From positions 3,880,501 through 3,944,500 of the forward strand of contig NZ_CP014517.1 of the NCBI RefSeq assembly GCF_001577265.1: a stretch of DNA of 64,000 nt, given 5' to 3'. The position numbers were made by a program, and so were the translations under genes. The first letter of the stretch is position 1; each line of letters starts with the position of its first letter. This DNA is from Variovorax sp. PAMC 28711. GTDB lineage: Bacteria; Pseudomonadota; Gammaproteobacteria; Burkholderiales; Burkholderiaceae_C. Positions 1 through 8,182 of the stretch are shown here, piece by piece. The notes below the pieces were generated by a model. That model saw only the letters and a list, made by a program, of their open reading frames with translations. It did no database searches and was not told the DNA's origin.

Positions 1-382
1 AGCCGGTGGGCTCGACGCCCGGCGCAAGCAACTGGACGGCGCCGACGCACTCGCGGCCGATGGCGGTCAGCAGATCGAACGCATCGGTGCTTTGCGTGGC
101 GAACCTGCGCTGCAGGCGCGTGCGGATCGCGTCGCTGTCGGGCAGCAGGTTGTCGAAGTAGTTCTGCACGACCGCGCCGCGCAACGGCGCGTTGCCAGGC
201 GTGATCGGCAAGGACAGCGAGAGGCGGCGTGCCGCCGGCGAGGCGGTCCATTCCTCGGTGTACTGGAAACGATCCTCGCCTTCGCGGATGGTCCATTCAC
301 CGACCGTCTGGCCGTTGATCCAGACCTGGAGTGGGTGTGGATGCCGCGGACCGCGACCCCGCTTCTTCGGGCTGCTCACCAT
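1..382 (-). CDS. hipA: HipA-type kinase toxin, N-terminal part (cut by the window edge)
   Basis: Only the first 127 codons are in the window. The product begins MVSSPKKRGRGPRHP and contains YFDNLLPDSDAIRTR followed by DAFDLLTAIGRECVGA, which match the N-terminal subdomain of HipA-family serine/threonine kinases. In E. coli, HipA phosphorylates glutamyl-tRNA synthetase and causes persistence; the target here is unknown. The kinase core (Asp/Asn catalytic residues) lies beyond the edge, so activity cannot be judged. The ATG at 382-380 overlaps the last bases of the upstream antitoxin gene by 7 nt, which implies translational coupling, as usual for hipBA. The family assignment is secure; completeness of the toxin is unknown. 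Confidence 0.85.
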   Translation of the reverse strand, partial: MVSSPKKRGRGPRHPHPLQVWINGQTVGEWTIREGEDRFQYTEEWTASPAARRLSLSLPITPGNAPLRGAVVQNYFDNLLPDSDAIRTRLQRRFATQSTDAFDLLTAIGRECVGAVQLLAPGVEPTG

Positions 383-636
383 GATTTTTCCTGTGTGTCG
401 GCGCTCGGCGCTTCGGTAGAGGGCAGGGCTTCGAGCACGAGCCGATAGCCCATGAGCGCGACCAGCCGCGAGATCTGATCGAAACTGGTGACGCCGGGCG
501 CCGCCTCGATGCGGGCCACCCGCTTCTGGTTCACGCCGAGCTGCTCGCCCAACTCGGCTTGCGTGAGGTGGCGGGACTGCCGCAGGGCCTTCAGTACAGC
601 GCTGAGTTGCTGGCTGGTCTCGAGCGGGTATCGCAT
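376..636 (-). CDS. hipB: HipB-type antitoxin, Xre-family transcriptional repressor
   Basis: An 86-residue protein with a helix-turn-helix of the Xre/Cro type at about residues 20-55 (HLTQAELGEQLGVNQKRVAR). This family neutralises HipA by direct binding and represses its own operon. The gene runs leftward and its stop TGA lies inside the start of hipA, so the two form one operon. The tail (residues 68-86, Glu/Asp/Ser rich) is probably disordered and could be the degradable part. Its start at 636 lies just beside inverted TTACTA-N8-TAGTAA sites, which are the obvious self-operators. These sites also face the divergent aminotransferase gene. Confidence 0.88.
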   Translation of the reverse strand: MRYPLETSQQLSAVLKALRQSRHLTQAELGEQLGVNQKRVARIEAAPGVTSFDQISRLVALMGYRLVLEALPSTEAPSADTQEKSW

Positions 637-639
637 GTC

Positions 640-716
640 AATTTACTACTTTGAAGTGGTGAATGCAATTTACTACTCAAAAATAGTAATGTCAATAAAC
701 CATCGAGAAGTAGTAA
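640..716. promoter_or_regulatory. Probable HipB operator array between hipB and the aminotransferase
   Basis: Two inverted repeats with the same 8-bp spacer are visible: TTACTA-N8-TGGTGA (643-662) and a perfect TTACTA-N8-TAGTAA (670-689). A further TAGTAA half-site lies at 711-716 with only a weak partner. E. coli HipB binds several TATCC-N8-GGATA operators upstream of hipBA; the spacing and multiplicity match while the half-site differs. The tract is AT-rich against a GC-rich background. The assignment to HipB is inferred from position and spacing. Confidence 0.6.
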
Positions 717-766
717 CTCGTTGTGGCGCTTGGTTCGACAATGGCCACCCAGAAAGTGAGATCACC

Positions 767-1954
767 ATGCAATTCGCCTCCCGCCTCGACAACGTCGAAA
801 CCTCCGCCATCCGCGAACTCTTCAAGCTGCTGGGCACGCCCGGCATCATCAGCTTTGCCGGGGGTTTCCCGGACAGCGCGATGTTCGACGTCGAAGGCCT
901 GAAAGAAGCCAGTGCCAGGGCGCTGGACGAGGAGCCCGGCGGCGCGCTGCAGTACGGCGCGACCGAAGGCTACGAGCCGCTGCGCAAGCAACTGAGCGCG
1001 TTCATGAAGACCAAGGGCGTGGAGGTCGATCCAAGCGGCCTCATCGTCACCACCGGCAGCCAGCAGGCGCTCGACCTGCTCGGCAAAACCATGATCTCGC
1101 CGGGCGACAAGGTGATCGTCGAAGGCCCGACCTTCCTGGCCACCATCCAGTGCTTCCGGCTCTACGGCGCCGAGCTCATCAGCGCGCCGATCGACGCCCA
1201 CGGCGTGAAGACCGACGAATTGGAGAAGCTCATCGCCGAGCACCAACCGAAGTTCGTCTACCTGATCCCGACCTTCGGCAACCCGAGCGGCGCGATGCTG
1301 ACGCTGGAGCGGCGCCAGAAAGTGCTCGAACTCGCCGTGAAGTACCAGACGCTGGTGGTGGAAGACGATCCGTACGGCGACCTTTACTTCGGCGACGCTC
1401 CGCCGCCGTCCATCCTGTCGCTGGCGAAAGACGTGCCAGGCGCGCGCGAACTCATCGCCCATTGCGGTTCGCTGAGCAAGGTGCTGAGTCCTGGATTGCG
1501 CGTCGGCTGGATGATCGCGCCGGCCGAGTTGCTGTCGAAGGCGACCATGTGCAAGCAGTTCAGCGACGCGCACACCAGCACCTTCGCGCAGGCGACGGCT
1601 GCGCAATACCTCAAGAGCGGCCGCATGCCCGCCACGCTGGCCCATGTGCGCAAGGTCTATGGCGAGCGGGCCCACGCCATGGGCGCGGCGCTCAAGCGTG
1701 AGCTGGGCGATGCCATCGCGTTCGAGCAGCCCGGTGGCGGCCTCTTTTTCTGGGCGCGCCTGACGGGCGCCAACGGAAAGCTGGCCGATGCCAATGTGTT
1801 CGCGAAGAAGGCGATCGAACAGCTCGTGGCCTTCGTGCCCGGCGCGCCGTTTTTTGCCGACAAGCCAGACCTGTCGACCTTGCGCCTGAGCTTCGCGACC
1901 GCGAACGTCGAGAAGATCGAGGAAGGCATCACGCGCCTGGGCAAGGCGCTCTGA
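767..1954 (+). CDS. PLP-dependent aminotransferase (class I/II, 2-aminoadipate/aromatic type)
   Basis: A 395-residue fold-type I aminotransferase. Visible landmarks are FAGGFPDSAMF near the N-terminus, the cofactor-binding stretch TTGSQQALDLLG, IPTFGNPSG, the Asp-containing VVEDDPYGDLYF and the PLP lysine in SLSKVLSPGLRVGWM. This pattern is typical of the LysN/2-aminoadipate and MocR-catalytic-domain group, which transfer amino groups from branched, aromatic or aminoadipate substrates to 2-oxoglutarate. The exact substrate cannot be read. There is no N-terminal GntR helix-turn-helix, so it is the free enzyme. The ATG at 767 is chosen because homology starts there; upstream in-frame codons run through the hipB operators and antisense to hipB. 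Confidence 0.88.
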   Translation: MQFASRLDNVETSAIRELFKLLGTPGIISFAGGFPDSAMFDVEGLKEASARALDEEPGGALQYGATEGYEPLRKQLSAFMKTKGVEVDPSGLIVTTGSQQALDLLGKTMISPGDKVIVEGPTFLATIQCFRLYGAELISAPIDAHGVKTDELEKLIAEHQPKFVYLIPTFGNPSGAMLTLERRQKVLELAVKYQTLVVEDDPYGDLYFGDAPPPSILSLAKDVPGARELIAHCGSLSKVLSPGLRVGWMIAPAELLSKATMCKQFSDAHTSTFAQATAAQYLKSGRMPATLAHVRKVYGERAHAMGAALKRELGDAIAFEQPGGGLFFWARLTGANGKLADANVFAKKAIEQLVAFVPGAPFFADKPDLSTLRLSFATANVEKIEEGITRLGKAL

Positions 1955-1978
1955 ATCTTTGCATGAGACACCGCGGAA

Positions 1979-2033
1979 CCGGCTTCGCCGGGCCGCTGGT
2001 GTCGCCCCCGGTAGGGGGTTGGCGAAGCGACAC
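1979..2033. repeat. Compact double-hairpin element, probably a dispersed intergenic repeat
   Basis: Two adjacent stem-loops sit just behind the aminotransferase stop: CCGGC-TTC-GCCGG at 1979-1991, and an outer GTGTCGC/GCGACAC stem (1999-2005 with 2027-2033) enclosing CCCC-GGTA-GGGG. No T-run follows on either strand, so this is not a standard intrinsic terminator. GC-rich palindromic modules at gene ends are common in Comamonadaceae and behave as REP-like repeats. Only one copy is in this window, so repeat status is inferred. Confidence 0.4.
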
Positions 2034-2064
2034 GAAGTGCGCGCAGCCTGGGGGTGAGCCAAAT

Positions 2065-2292
2065 CTATGGGGAGCGGTGCAGCCGCGGTGCGCCGAGCAG
2101 GTCAAGGTTTTCGGTGATGGCCGCGTCGACGTTGCGGTACTTGCCCGTCATGCGCGAGAGCGTCATCACCGTCTGAAGCGTCTTCAGGTCTTTCACGCTC
2201 GGCGCGACCTTGATCTGCGCGATCGCGGCGCTTGCGTTGCCGCCGTTGATCAGCGCCATCACCTTGCTTGACCAGTCGTTTGCGCGCGCCAT
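2065..2292 (-). CDS. Small conserved hypothetical protein, 75 residues
   Basis: A 75-residue protein starting MARANDWSSKVMALINGG and ending LLGAPRLHRSP. It is mostly helical by composition (runs such as DLKTLQTVMTLSRMTGKYRNVDAAI), with no signal peptide, membrane segment or cysteine pair. The start at 2292 is preceded by a good ribosome site (AAGGAAGCAGGTGA region on the minus strand), which supports it being translated. It is divergent from the DUF6172 gene with 57 bases between the two starts, so the pair may share control. I do not recognise a function. Confidence 0.6.
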   Translation of the reverse strand: MARANDWSSKVMALINGGNASAAIAQIKVAPSVKDLKTLQTVMTLSRMTGKYRNVDAAITENLDLLGAPRLHRSP

Positions 2293-2311
2293 ACGTTCAC
2301 CTGCTTCCTTT

Positions 2312-2349
2312 GAAGGAGTCGATCGTACCGCGCACGGTACGATCGACGC
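2312..2349 (+). promoter_or_regulatory. Perfect 13-bp stem-loop between Shine-Dalgarno and start codon
   Basis: A Shine-Dalgarno GAAGGAG (2312-2318) is followed directly by a perfect inverted repeat: GTCGATCGTACCG (2318-2330), loop CGCA, CGGTACGATCGAC (2335-2347). The start codon ATG begins at 2350, two bases after the stem. If the stem folds, the distant GAAGGAG comes close to the AUG; otherwise the gene has no usable ribosome site. The same palindrome could instead be a DNA operator. The repeat is seen directly; its role is inferred. Confidence 0.6.
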
Positions 2350-2667
2350 ATGCGCAAAACCTTTCAGCTACGACCCGAAGGCAAGAACCCCGACCGGGTG
2401 CTCGAAGCGGTCAAACACGAGATCCGCAAGTACATCAAGCGCGAGCGGCGCCGCGACCTGCCCGAGGGCGTCGACTTCTGGGACTTCGACTGCAAATTCG
2501 GCACCTCGGAAGAAACCGCGACAGCAGTGCACTTGGGCGAACTCACCGCGTTGATCGACGCGGTGGCGAGGGACGCCGGCCCGCAGTTCTATGTCGAAGT
2601 CGTGGCCAAACACGGGCATCGCCAGGCACGCGTCGCACCAGTCGACGAGGCACAGCCCGAGTCGTGA
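2350..2667 (+). CDS. DUF6172 family protein
   Basis: A 105-residue basic-acidic soluble protein beginning MRKTFQLRPEGKNPDRVLEA, with the family-like core EIRKYIKRERRRDLPEGVDFWDFDCKFG. This resembles the small DUF6172 family found across proteobacteria, whose function is not known. The conserved charged stretch could contact nucleic acid, but nothing in the sequence proves it. The start is fixed by the conserved N-terminus and lies immediately behind a 13-bp hairpin. Dps follows 62 bases downstream on the same strand. Confidence 0.72.
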   Translation: MRKTFQLRPEGKNPDRVLEAVKHEIRKYIKRERRRDLPEGVDFWDFDCKFGTSEETATAVHLGELTALIDAVARDAGPQFYVEVVAKHGHRQARVAPVDEAQPES

Positions 2668-2729
2668 TCGCAGGCGGCCCTCAGCGTTAGCGCTTAGAGT
2701 GATTCCTTCGTCAACCAAAGGGATCCTCC

Positions 2730-3269
2730 GTGGCAAAACTCGACAAGACCAAAAAGACCGACCTCAAGACCCGCCGCATGGCGCCACTCGCCACGCCGAG
2801 CGACTTGAAGACCGAGGCCACCGCCGACATCGCCGCCGCGCTCAACGGTGTGCTCGCCGATGTCTTCGCGCTCTACCTCAAGACCAAGAACTTTCATTGG
2901 CACATGAGCGGGCCGCATTTTCGCGACTATCACCTGTTGCTCGACGAGCAGGGCGACCAGCTCTACGCGATGACCGACCCGATCGCCGAACGCATCCGCA
3001 AGGTGGGCGGCACCACGCTGCGCTCCATCGGGCACATCGCGCGCATGCAGCGCATCAGCGACAACGATGCCGACTACGTCGATCCGCTCGACATGCTGGC
3101 CGAGCTGCGCGAAGACAACAAGACGCTGGCCGCACGCCTGCGTGAAGCGCACAACGTGACCGACGAGCACCGCGATATCGCGTCGTCGAGCCTCCTGGAA
3201 AACTGGATCGACGAGACGGAGCGCCGCACCTGGTTCCTGTTCGAATCCAGCCGCACCGGCGCCGCCTGA
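2730..3269 (+). CDS. dps: Dps family DNA-binding ferritin-like protein
   Basis: A 179-residue Dps homologue. Dps forms a 12-subunit shell that oxidises Fe(II) with hydrogen peroxide, stores the iron and protects DNA. The dinuclear ferroxidase signature is intact in residues 54-79 (NFHWHMSGPHFRDYHLLLDE), giving H56, H68 and D72 as likely ligands. The N-terminal tail is lysine/arginine rich (KLDKTKKTDLKTRR), as in Dps proteins that bind DNA. The start is GTG at 2730, behind AAAGGGA. No OxyR or IHF site could be identified with confidence. Confidence 0.93.
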   Translation: MAKLDKTKKTDLKTRRMAPLATPSDLKTEATADIAAALNGVLADVFALYLKTKNFHWHMSGPHFRDYHLLLDEQGDQLYAMTDPIAERIRKVGGTTLRSIGHIARMQRISDNDADYVDPLDMLAELREDNKTLAARLREAHNVTDEHRDIASSSLLENWIDETERRTWFLFESSRTGAA

Positions 3270-3280
3270 GCAAACTCAGC

Positions 3281-3973
3281 GTGGACCGCTCGCAGCTCGA
3301 TGCCGCGCTATTGAGCTTCGTCGCGGCCTTCGTGGACACCTGCGGCTTCGTCGGGCTCTACGGCCTTTTCACGGCGCACGTCACCGGCAACTTCGTGCTG
3401 ATGGGCGCCGAGCTGATCCACCACCAGGGGGAACTGCTCGGCAAGCTGCTGTCGTTCCCGGTCTTCATCCTCGCCGTCGCCGCGACCACGCTGGCCGCGC
3501 ACGCGCTGCGCCGGCGGGGGAAGGACCGGCTCGCGCCCGCGCTGTGGCTGCAATGCGCCTTGCTCCTCGTCGCGATGGCGCTGCCGGCCTGGGTCGGCAC
3601 GCCGACCGGCGCGGGGCAGACGTCGGCGCTCTGGATCGGCGTCGTGCTCGTCGCGGCCATGGGTATCCAGAACGCGTTGATGCGGCTGGAACTCGCATCG
3701 CTGCCGCCGACCACCGTCATGACCGGCAACGTGACACAGGTGACGATCGACCTGATGACGCGCTGGCGCGACGATGCCATCGCCGATGGCCAGCCGGACG
3801 AACGCAAAGCCGCCGGCGCGCGGCTGCGCAAGATGTGGCTGCCGTTGCTCACCTTCCTGCTCGGCGCGGCAGGCGGTGCGGCAGGCTATGGTGTCGTCGG
3901 TTTCTGGTGCCTGGCCGTGCCGGCCGTGGTGTGTGGCTGGCTTGCTTGCCGGCTGCGATCGGCACCGGCCTGA
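3281..3973 (+). CDS. YoaK family (DUF1275) membrane protein
   Basis: A 230-residue integral membrane protein with about six hydrophobic segments. The N-terminal motif DTCGFVGLYGLFTAHVTGNFVLMG and the later PPTTVMTGNVTQVTIDL are diagnostic of DUF1275/YoaK proteins. The function of the family is not established; a transport role is only suspected. The start is GTG at 3281, eleven bases after dps, with a small CTGAG-CAAA-CTCAG hairpin in between. It may be co-transcribed with dps. It converges with serB; only 7 bases separate their stops. Confidence 0.82.
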   Translation: MDRSQLDAALLSFVAAFVDTCGFVGLYGLFTAHVTGNFVLMGAELIHHQGELLGKLLSFPVFILAVAATTLAAHALRRRGKDRLAPALWLQCALLLVAMALPAWVGTPTGAGQTSALWIGVVLVAAMGIQNALMRLELASLPPTTVMTGNVTQVTIDLMTRWRDDAIADGQPDERKAAGARLRKMWLPLLTFLLGAAGGAAGYGVVGFWCLAVPAVVCGWLACRLRSAPA

Positions 3974-3980
3974 ACGCGCG

Positions 3981-4694
3981 TCAGCGCATCAGTTCCAGCA
4001 GACGGTCGAGTCCGCCGTCGTCGATGGCGACCATCGCCTGTTCGCGCACCTTCGGCTTGGCGTGGTAGGCGACCGACAGTCCGGCCTCGCCCATCATCGG
4101 CAGGTCGTTGGCGCCATCGCCCATGGCGATCGTTTCGGCGGGCGTGATGCCCAGGAGCGATGCCACCTCCAACAGCGTGCGGCGCTTCTCGGCGCCGTCG
4201 CAGATGTCACCCCACGACTGCATGACGACGCGGCCGGTGAGCAGGCCATCGGCCTCGTCGAGCAGGTTGGACCGTGCGAAGTCGATGCCCAGCCGGTCTC
4301 TCACCCGGTTGGCGAAGAAGGTGAAGCCACCCGACACCAAGAGCACCTTGAGCCCGGCCGCCTTGCACGCCGCGACCAGTTCGGCCGCGCCGGGGTTGAG
4401 TCGAAGGCGCTCGTCGTACACCGCCTGCAGCGCAGCGACCGGAACGCCTTCGAGCAGCGCGACGCGGCGCGTCAGGCTTTCCCTGAAGTCCTTGATCTCG
4501 CCGCGCATCGTCGCTTCGGTGATGGCGGCGACTTCGGCCTTCTTGCCGACCGCATCGGCAATCTCGTCGATGCATTCGATGTTGATGAGCGTCGAATCCA
4601 TGTCGAACGCGATCAGCTTGAAGTCAGCCAGGCGCAGCGGCGGGGTGAAGCGCTGGACGACGAGTCCGGGGGAGGTTTCCATGGTTTGGCTCAT
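3981..4694 (-). CDS. serB: Phosphoserine phosphatase
   Basis: A 237-residue HAD-superfamily phosphatase catalysing the last step of serine synthesis (O-phosphoserine to serine). Motif I is FDMDSTL, with nucleophile D31 and acid D33. The downstream motif is LLVSGGFTFF and the metal-binding motif is GDGANDLPMM. The protein is shorter than E. coli SerB because the N-terminal ACT-like region is absent, which is usual in this group. The ATG at 4694 overlaps the mfd stop as ATGA, so serB is translated as the last gene of the mfd transcript. Any longer frame reading upstream is antisense or out of frame with mfd. Confidence 0.95.
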   Translation of the reverse strand: MSQTMETSPGLVVQRFTPPLRLADFKLIAFDMDSTLINIECIDEIADAVGKKAEVAAITEATMRGEIKDFRESLTRRVALLEGVPVAALQAVYDERLRLNPGAAELVAACKAAGLKVLLVSGGFTFFANRVRDRLGIDFARSNLLDEADGLLTGRVVMQSWGDICDGAEKRRTLLEVASLLGITPAETIAMGDGANDLPMMGEAGLSVAYHAKPKVREQAMVAIDDGGLDRLLELMR

Positions 4695-7600
4695 GCGGCG
4701 ACGGGTTCCTGTACTTTGGGTTGGCCGAGACTGCGCAGCACATCCCTCACCATCTGCGCGCGCTCCTTGGGCTCTTTCAACTCGCGCTCGATGCGCAGCT
4801 TCTCGTTGCCGGCCAGCTTGATGTGCTTGTTCTTCTGGATCAAGTGAATGATCGCCATCGAATCGACCGGTGGGTCTTTCTTGAACGTGATGTGGATCAC
4901 GCCCGGCGCCGCATCGACCTTGACCACGCCGTAGGGCCGCGCCAACACCCGCAGGCGGTGCGTGTCGATCAGCGTCTGCGCCTGCGGTGGCAGCTTGCCG
5001 AAGCGGTCGACGATCTCCTCGAGCAGCGTGTCGATCTGGTCGGAGGTCTTGGCGGTGGCGAGCTTCTTGTAGAACGACAGGCGCAGGTGCACGTCGCCGC
5101 AGTAGTTGTCGGGCAGCAGGGCAGGCGCGTGCAGGTTGATCTCGGTGGTGACGTGCAGCGGCGAGAGCAGGTCGGGTTCCTTGCCTTCCTTCAATGAGCG
5201 CACCGCTTCGCTCAGCATTTCGTTGTAGAGCTGGAAACCGATCTCCATCATGTTGCCGCTCTGGTTCTCGCCGAGCACCTCGCCGGCGCCGCGAATCTCC
5301 AGGTCGTGCATCGCGAGGTAGAAGCCGCTGCCAAGTTCTTCCATCTGCTGGATCGCGTCGAGCCGCTGCGCCGCCTGCTTGGTGAGACCTTCGGTGTCCG
5401 GGACCATCAGGTACGCATACGCCTGGTGGTGCGAGCGCCCGACGCGGCCGCGCAGCTGGTGCAGCTGCGCCAGGCCGAACTTGTCGGCACGGCTCATCAC
5501 GATCGTGTTGGCGGTCGGCACGTCGATGCCGGTCTCGATGATGGTCGAGCACAACAAGAGGTTGTAGCGTTGCGCCACGAAGTCGCGCATCACGCGTTCC
5601 AGCTCGCGCTCGGGCATCTGGCCATGGGCCACCGCGATGCGGGCTTCGGGCAATATTTCTTCGAGCTTCTGGCGGCGGTTCTCGATGGTCTCGACTTCGT
5701 TGTGCAGGAAGTAGACCTGCCCTCCGCGCTTCAGCTCGCGCAGCACGGCCTCGCGGATCACGCCGGTGCCTTCGTTGCGCACGAAGGTCTTGATCGCGAG
5801 CCGGCGTTGCGGCGCGGTGGCGATCACGCTCAGGTCGCGCAGGCCTTCGAGCGCCATGCCCAGCGTGCGCGGGATCGGCGTGGCCGTCAGCGTGAGCACG
5901 TCGACCTCGGCGCGCAACGCCTTCATCTGCTCCTTGTGGCGCACGCCGAAGCGGTGCTCCTCGTCGATGATGAGCAGGCCCAGGTTCGCGAACTTCGTCG
6001 ATTCGCTCAGCAGCTTGTGCGTGCCGACGACGATGTCGACGTTGCCGTCGGCCAGGCCCTTGAGCGCGGTGCTCACTTCCTTGCCAGAGCGGAAGCGCGA
6101 CACCTCCGCCACCTTGACCGGCCACTTGGCGAAGCGGTCGACCAGCGTCTGGTAGTGCTGCTCCGCGAGCAGCGTGGTCGGCGCGAGCAATGCGACCTGC
6201 TTGCCGCCGGTGATCGCGATGAACGCCGCGCGCAACGCGACTTCGGTCTTGCCGAACCCCACGTCGCCGCACACGAGGCGGTCCATCGGTTGCGGCGAAA
6301 TCATGTCCTGGATCACGGCGTGGATCGCGGCCTTCTGGTCGGCCGTTTCCTCGAAGCCGAAGTCGTTGGCGAACACTTCGTAGTCGGCGGCCGAATAGCG
6401 AAACGCATGACCCTGGCGCAGTGCGCGGCGCGCATAGATGTTGAGCAACTCTGCAGCCGAATCGCGCACCTGCTCTGCCGCCTTTCGCTTGGCCTTTTCC
6501 CACTGGCCCGAGCCCAGTTTGTGCAGCGGCGCCTCGTCGGCGCTCACGCCGGTGTAGCGGCTGATGAGGTGCAGCTGGCTCACCGGCACGTAGAGCGTGG
6601 CCTTGTCGGCGTACTCGAGGTGCAGCATTTCCTGCAGCAACGGCTTGCCTTCGGCGTCCTTGCCCTGGCCGAGGTCCATGTGGATCAGGCCGCGGTAACG
6701 GCCGATACCGTGCGCGCTGTGCACCACCGGATCGCCGACGTTCAGTTCCGACAGGTCCTTGATCAGCGCTTCAACGTCGCTGACCTGTTCCTGCTTCTTG
6801 TTGCGGCGGCGCGTGGTCGGCGCAGTCGCGAAGAGCTCGGTTTCGGTGACGAAGTCGATGCCCTGTTCGCGCCACGCGAAGCCCGAGGCCAGCGCGGCGG
6901 TGGCGATGCCGATCTTCTCGTCGGGCGAGGCTTCGAATTCGGCGAGCGAGTCGAAGGCCGGCGGACTCACACCGCTGGCGCGCAGGAAGTCCAGCAGACT
7001 CTCGCGCCGGCCGTTGCTCTCGGCGATGACCAGGACGCGGTGTGGCGTGGCGCGGATGTGCGCCTTGAGGCCGGTGAGCGGATCGTCTGCGCCGCGCACC
7101 ACCGCGAAGGGCGGCAATTTGTCGAATTCGGCGTAGGGCGTGTCGGTTGCGACGTCGCCGCGGATGGCCAGCTGCGCCAGCGGCTTGGCGCGCTGGTAGA
7201 ACTGCTCGGCGTTCAGGAACAGCGTTTCGGGCGGCAGCGCGGGCCGCTCCGGATCGCCGCGCACCAGCCGGTAGCGCTCGCCCGTGTCCTGCCAGAAATG
7301 CTGGAACGCCGGTTCGAGGTCGCCATGCAGCACGACGGTCGTCTCGGTCCCGAGGTAGTCGAACACCGTGGCGGTCTCTTCGAAGAAAAGCGGCAGGTAG
7401 TACTCGATGCCCGCGGTCGCCACGCCGTTGCCCATGTCCTTGTAGATGCGGCTCTTGGTCGGATCGCCGTCGAGCATCTCGCGCCAGCGGCTGCGAAAAC
7501 GCGCACGGGCGTCGTCGTCCATCGGGAACTCGCGGCCGGGCAGCAGTCGCACTTCGGGCACCGGGTACAGGCTGCGCTGGGTATCGGGGTCGAAGGTGCG

Positions 7601-8173
7601 GATCGAATCGATCTCGTCGTCGAACAGGTCAACGCGGAACGGCACCAGCGACCCCATCGGGAACAGGTCGATCAGCCCGCCGCGCACCGCGTACTCGCCG
7701 GGGCTCACCACCTGCGTCACATGGCTGTAGCCGGCCAGCGTGAGCTGCGCCTTGAGCTTGGACTCCTCCAGCTTCTGCTTCGTCTTGAAGTGGAAGGTGT
7801 AGCCCGCAAGGAACGACGGCGGTGCCAGCCGGTAGAGCGCAGTGGTCGCCGGCACCAGCACCACGTCGGCTTCTTTCTGGCTGATGCGCCAGAGCGTGGC
7901 GAGCCGCTCGCTGATCAGGTCCTGGTGCGGCGAAAAGCTGTCGTACGGCAGCGTTTCCCAATCGGGGAAGAGGGCGCAGCGCAACTCCGGCGCGAAGAAC
8001 GCGATCTCGTCGATAAGCCGTTGCGCGTCGTTCGCATCGGCCGTGAACACCGCCGTGGCGTGCCCCATGGCCTTCTCGCGTGTGGCGAGTTGCGAGAGCA
8101 GGAGTGCATCGGCCGACAGGGGCGGGCGCGGCAGCGTGAATCGCTTGCCCGCCGTGAGAGGGGGGAGGTCCAT
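4691..8173 (-). CDS. mfd: Transcription-repair coupling factor
   Basis: A 1160-residue Mfd, full length for the family. It removes RNA polymerase stalled at lesions and recruits UvrA. In order: an UvrB-like N-terminal region, an RNA-polymerase interaction domain (ELNVGDPVVHSAHGIGRYRG, about residues 465-500), a translocase with Walker A GDVGFGKTEVALRAAF (about 630), DEEHRFG and TATPIPRT, and a TRCF C-terminal domain. The start at MDLPPLTAGKRF is preferred; residues further upstream do not look like Mfd. The gene is divergent from ispD and followed by serB with a 4-base overlap. A terminator-like hairpin lies in its leader. Confidence 0.97.
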   Translation of the reverse strand: MDLPPLTAGKRFTLPRPPLSADALLLSQLATREKAMGHATAVFTADANDAQRLIDEIAFFAPELRCALFPDWETLPYDSFSPHQDLISERLATLWRISQKEADVVLVPATTALYRLAPPSFLAGYTFHFKTKQKLEESKLKAQLTLAGYSHVTQVVSPGEYAVRGGLIDLFPMGSLVPFRVDLFDDEIDSIRTFDPDTQRSLYPVPEVRLLPGREFPMDDDARARFRSRWREMLDGDPTKSRIYKDMGNGVATAGIEYYLPLFFEETATVFDYLGTETTVVLHGDLEPAFQHFWQDTGERYRLVRGDPERPALPPETLFLNAEQFYQRAKPLAQLAIRGDVATDTPYAEFDKLPPFAVVRGADDPLTGLKAHIRATPHRVLVIAESNGRRESLLDFLRASGVSPPAFDSLAEFEASPDEKIGIATAALASGFAWREQGIDFVTETELFATAPTTRRRNKKQEQVSDVEALIKDLSELNVGDPVVHSAHGIGRYRGLIHMDLGQGKDAEGKPLLQEMLHLEYADKATLYVPVSQLHLISRYTGVSADEAPLHKLGSGQWEKAKRKAAEQVRDSAAELLNIYARRALRQGHAFRYSAADYEVFANDFGFEETADQKAAIHAVIQDMISPQPMDRLVCGDVGFGKTEVALRAAFIAITGGKQVALLAPTTLLAEQHYQTLVDRFAKWPVKVAEVSRFRSGKEVSTALKGLADGNVDIVVGTHKLLSESTKFANLGLLIIDEEHRFGVRHKEQMKALRAEVDVLTLTATPIPRTLGMALEGLRDLSVIATAPQRRLAIKTFVRNEGTGVIREAVLRELKRGGQVYFLHNEVETIENRRQKLEEILPEARIAVAHGQMPERELERVMRDFVAQRYNLLLCSTIIETGIDVPTANTIVMSRADKFGLAQLHQLRGRVGRSHHQAYAYLMVPDTEGLTKQAAQRLDAIQQMEELGSGFYLAMHDLEIRGAGEVLGENQSGNMMEIGFQLYNEMLSEAVRSLKEGKEPDLLSPLHVTTEINLHAPALLPDNYCGDVHLRLSFYKKLATAKTSDQIDTLLEEIVDRFGKLPPQAQTLIDTHRLRVLARPYGVVKVDAAPGVIHITFKKDPPVDSMAIIHLIQKNKHIKLAGNEKLRIERELKEPKERAQMVRDVLRSLGQPKVQEPVAA

Positions 8174-8182
8174 GAATGCTTC

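Noticed and set aside
692..2062. Long leftward open frame (456 codons) opposite the aminotransferase
   Set aside because: It is the antisense of a clear PLP enzyme, of low complexity (Arg/Gly/His/Leu rich), with no recognisable motif; such frames are common in GC-rich DNA.
2730..3269. dps as bacterioferritin or other ferritin
   Set aside because: The inter-subunit ferroxidase signature NFHWHMSG and the basic N-terminal tail are those of Dps.
3981..6503. Long leftward frame that would fuse serB to an Arg/Gly-rich N-terminal extension
   Set aside because: The extension is mfd read in another frame. SerB homology begins exactly at the ATG that overlaps the mfd stop.
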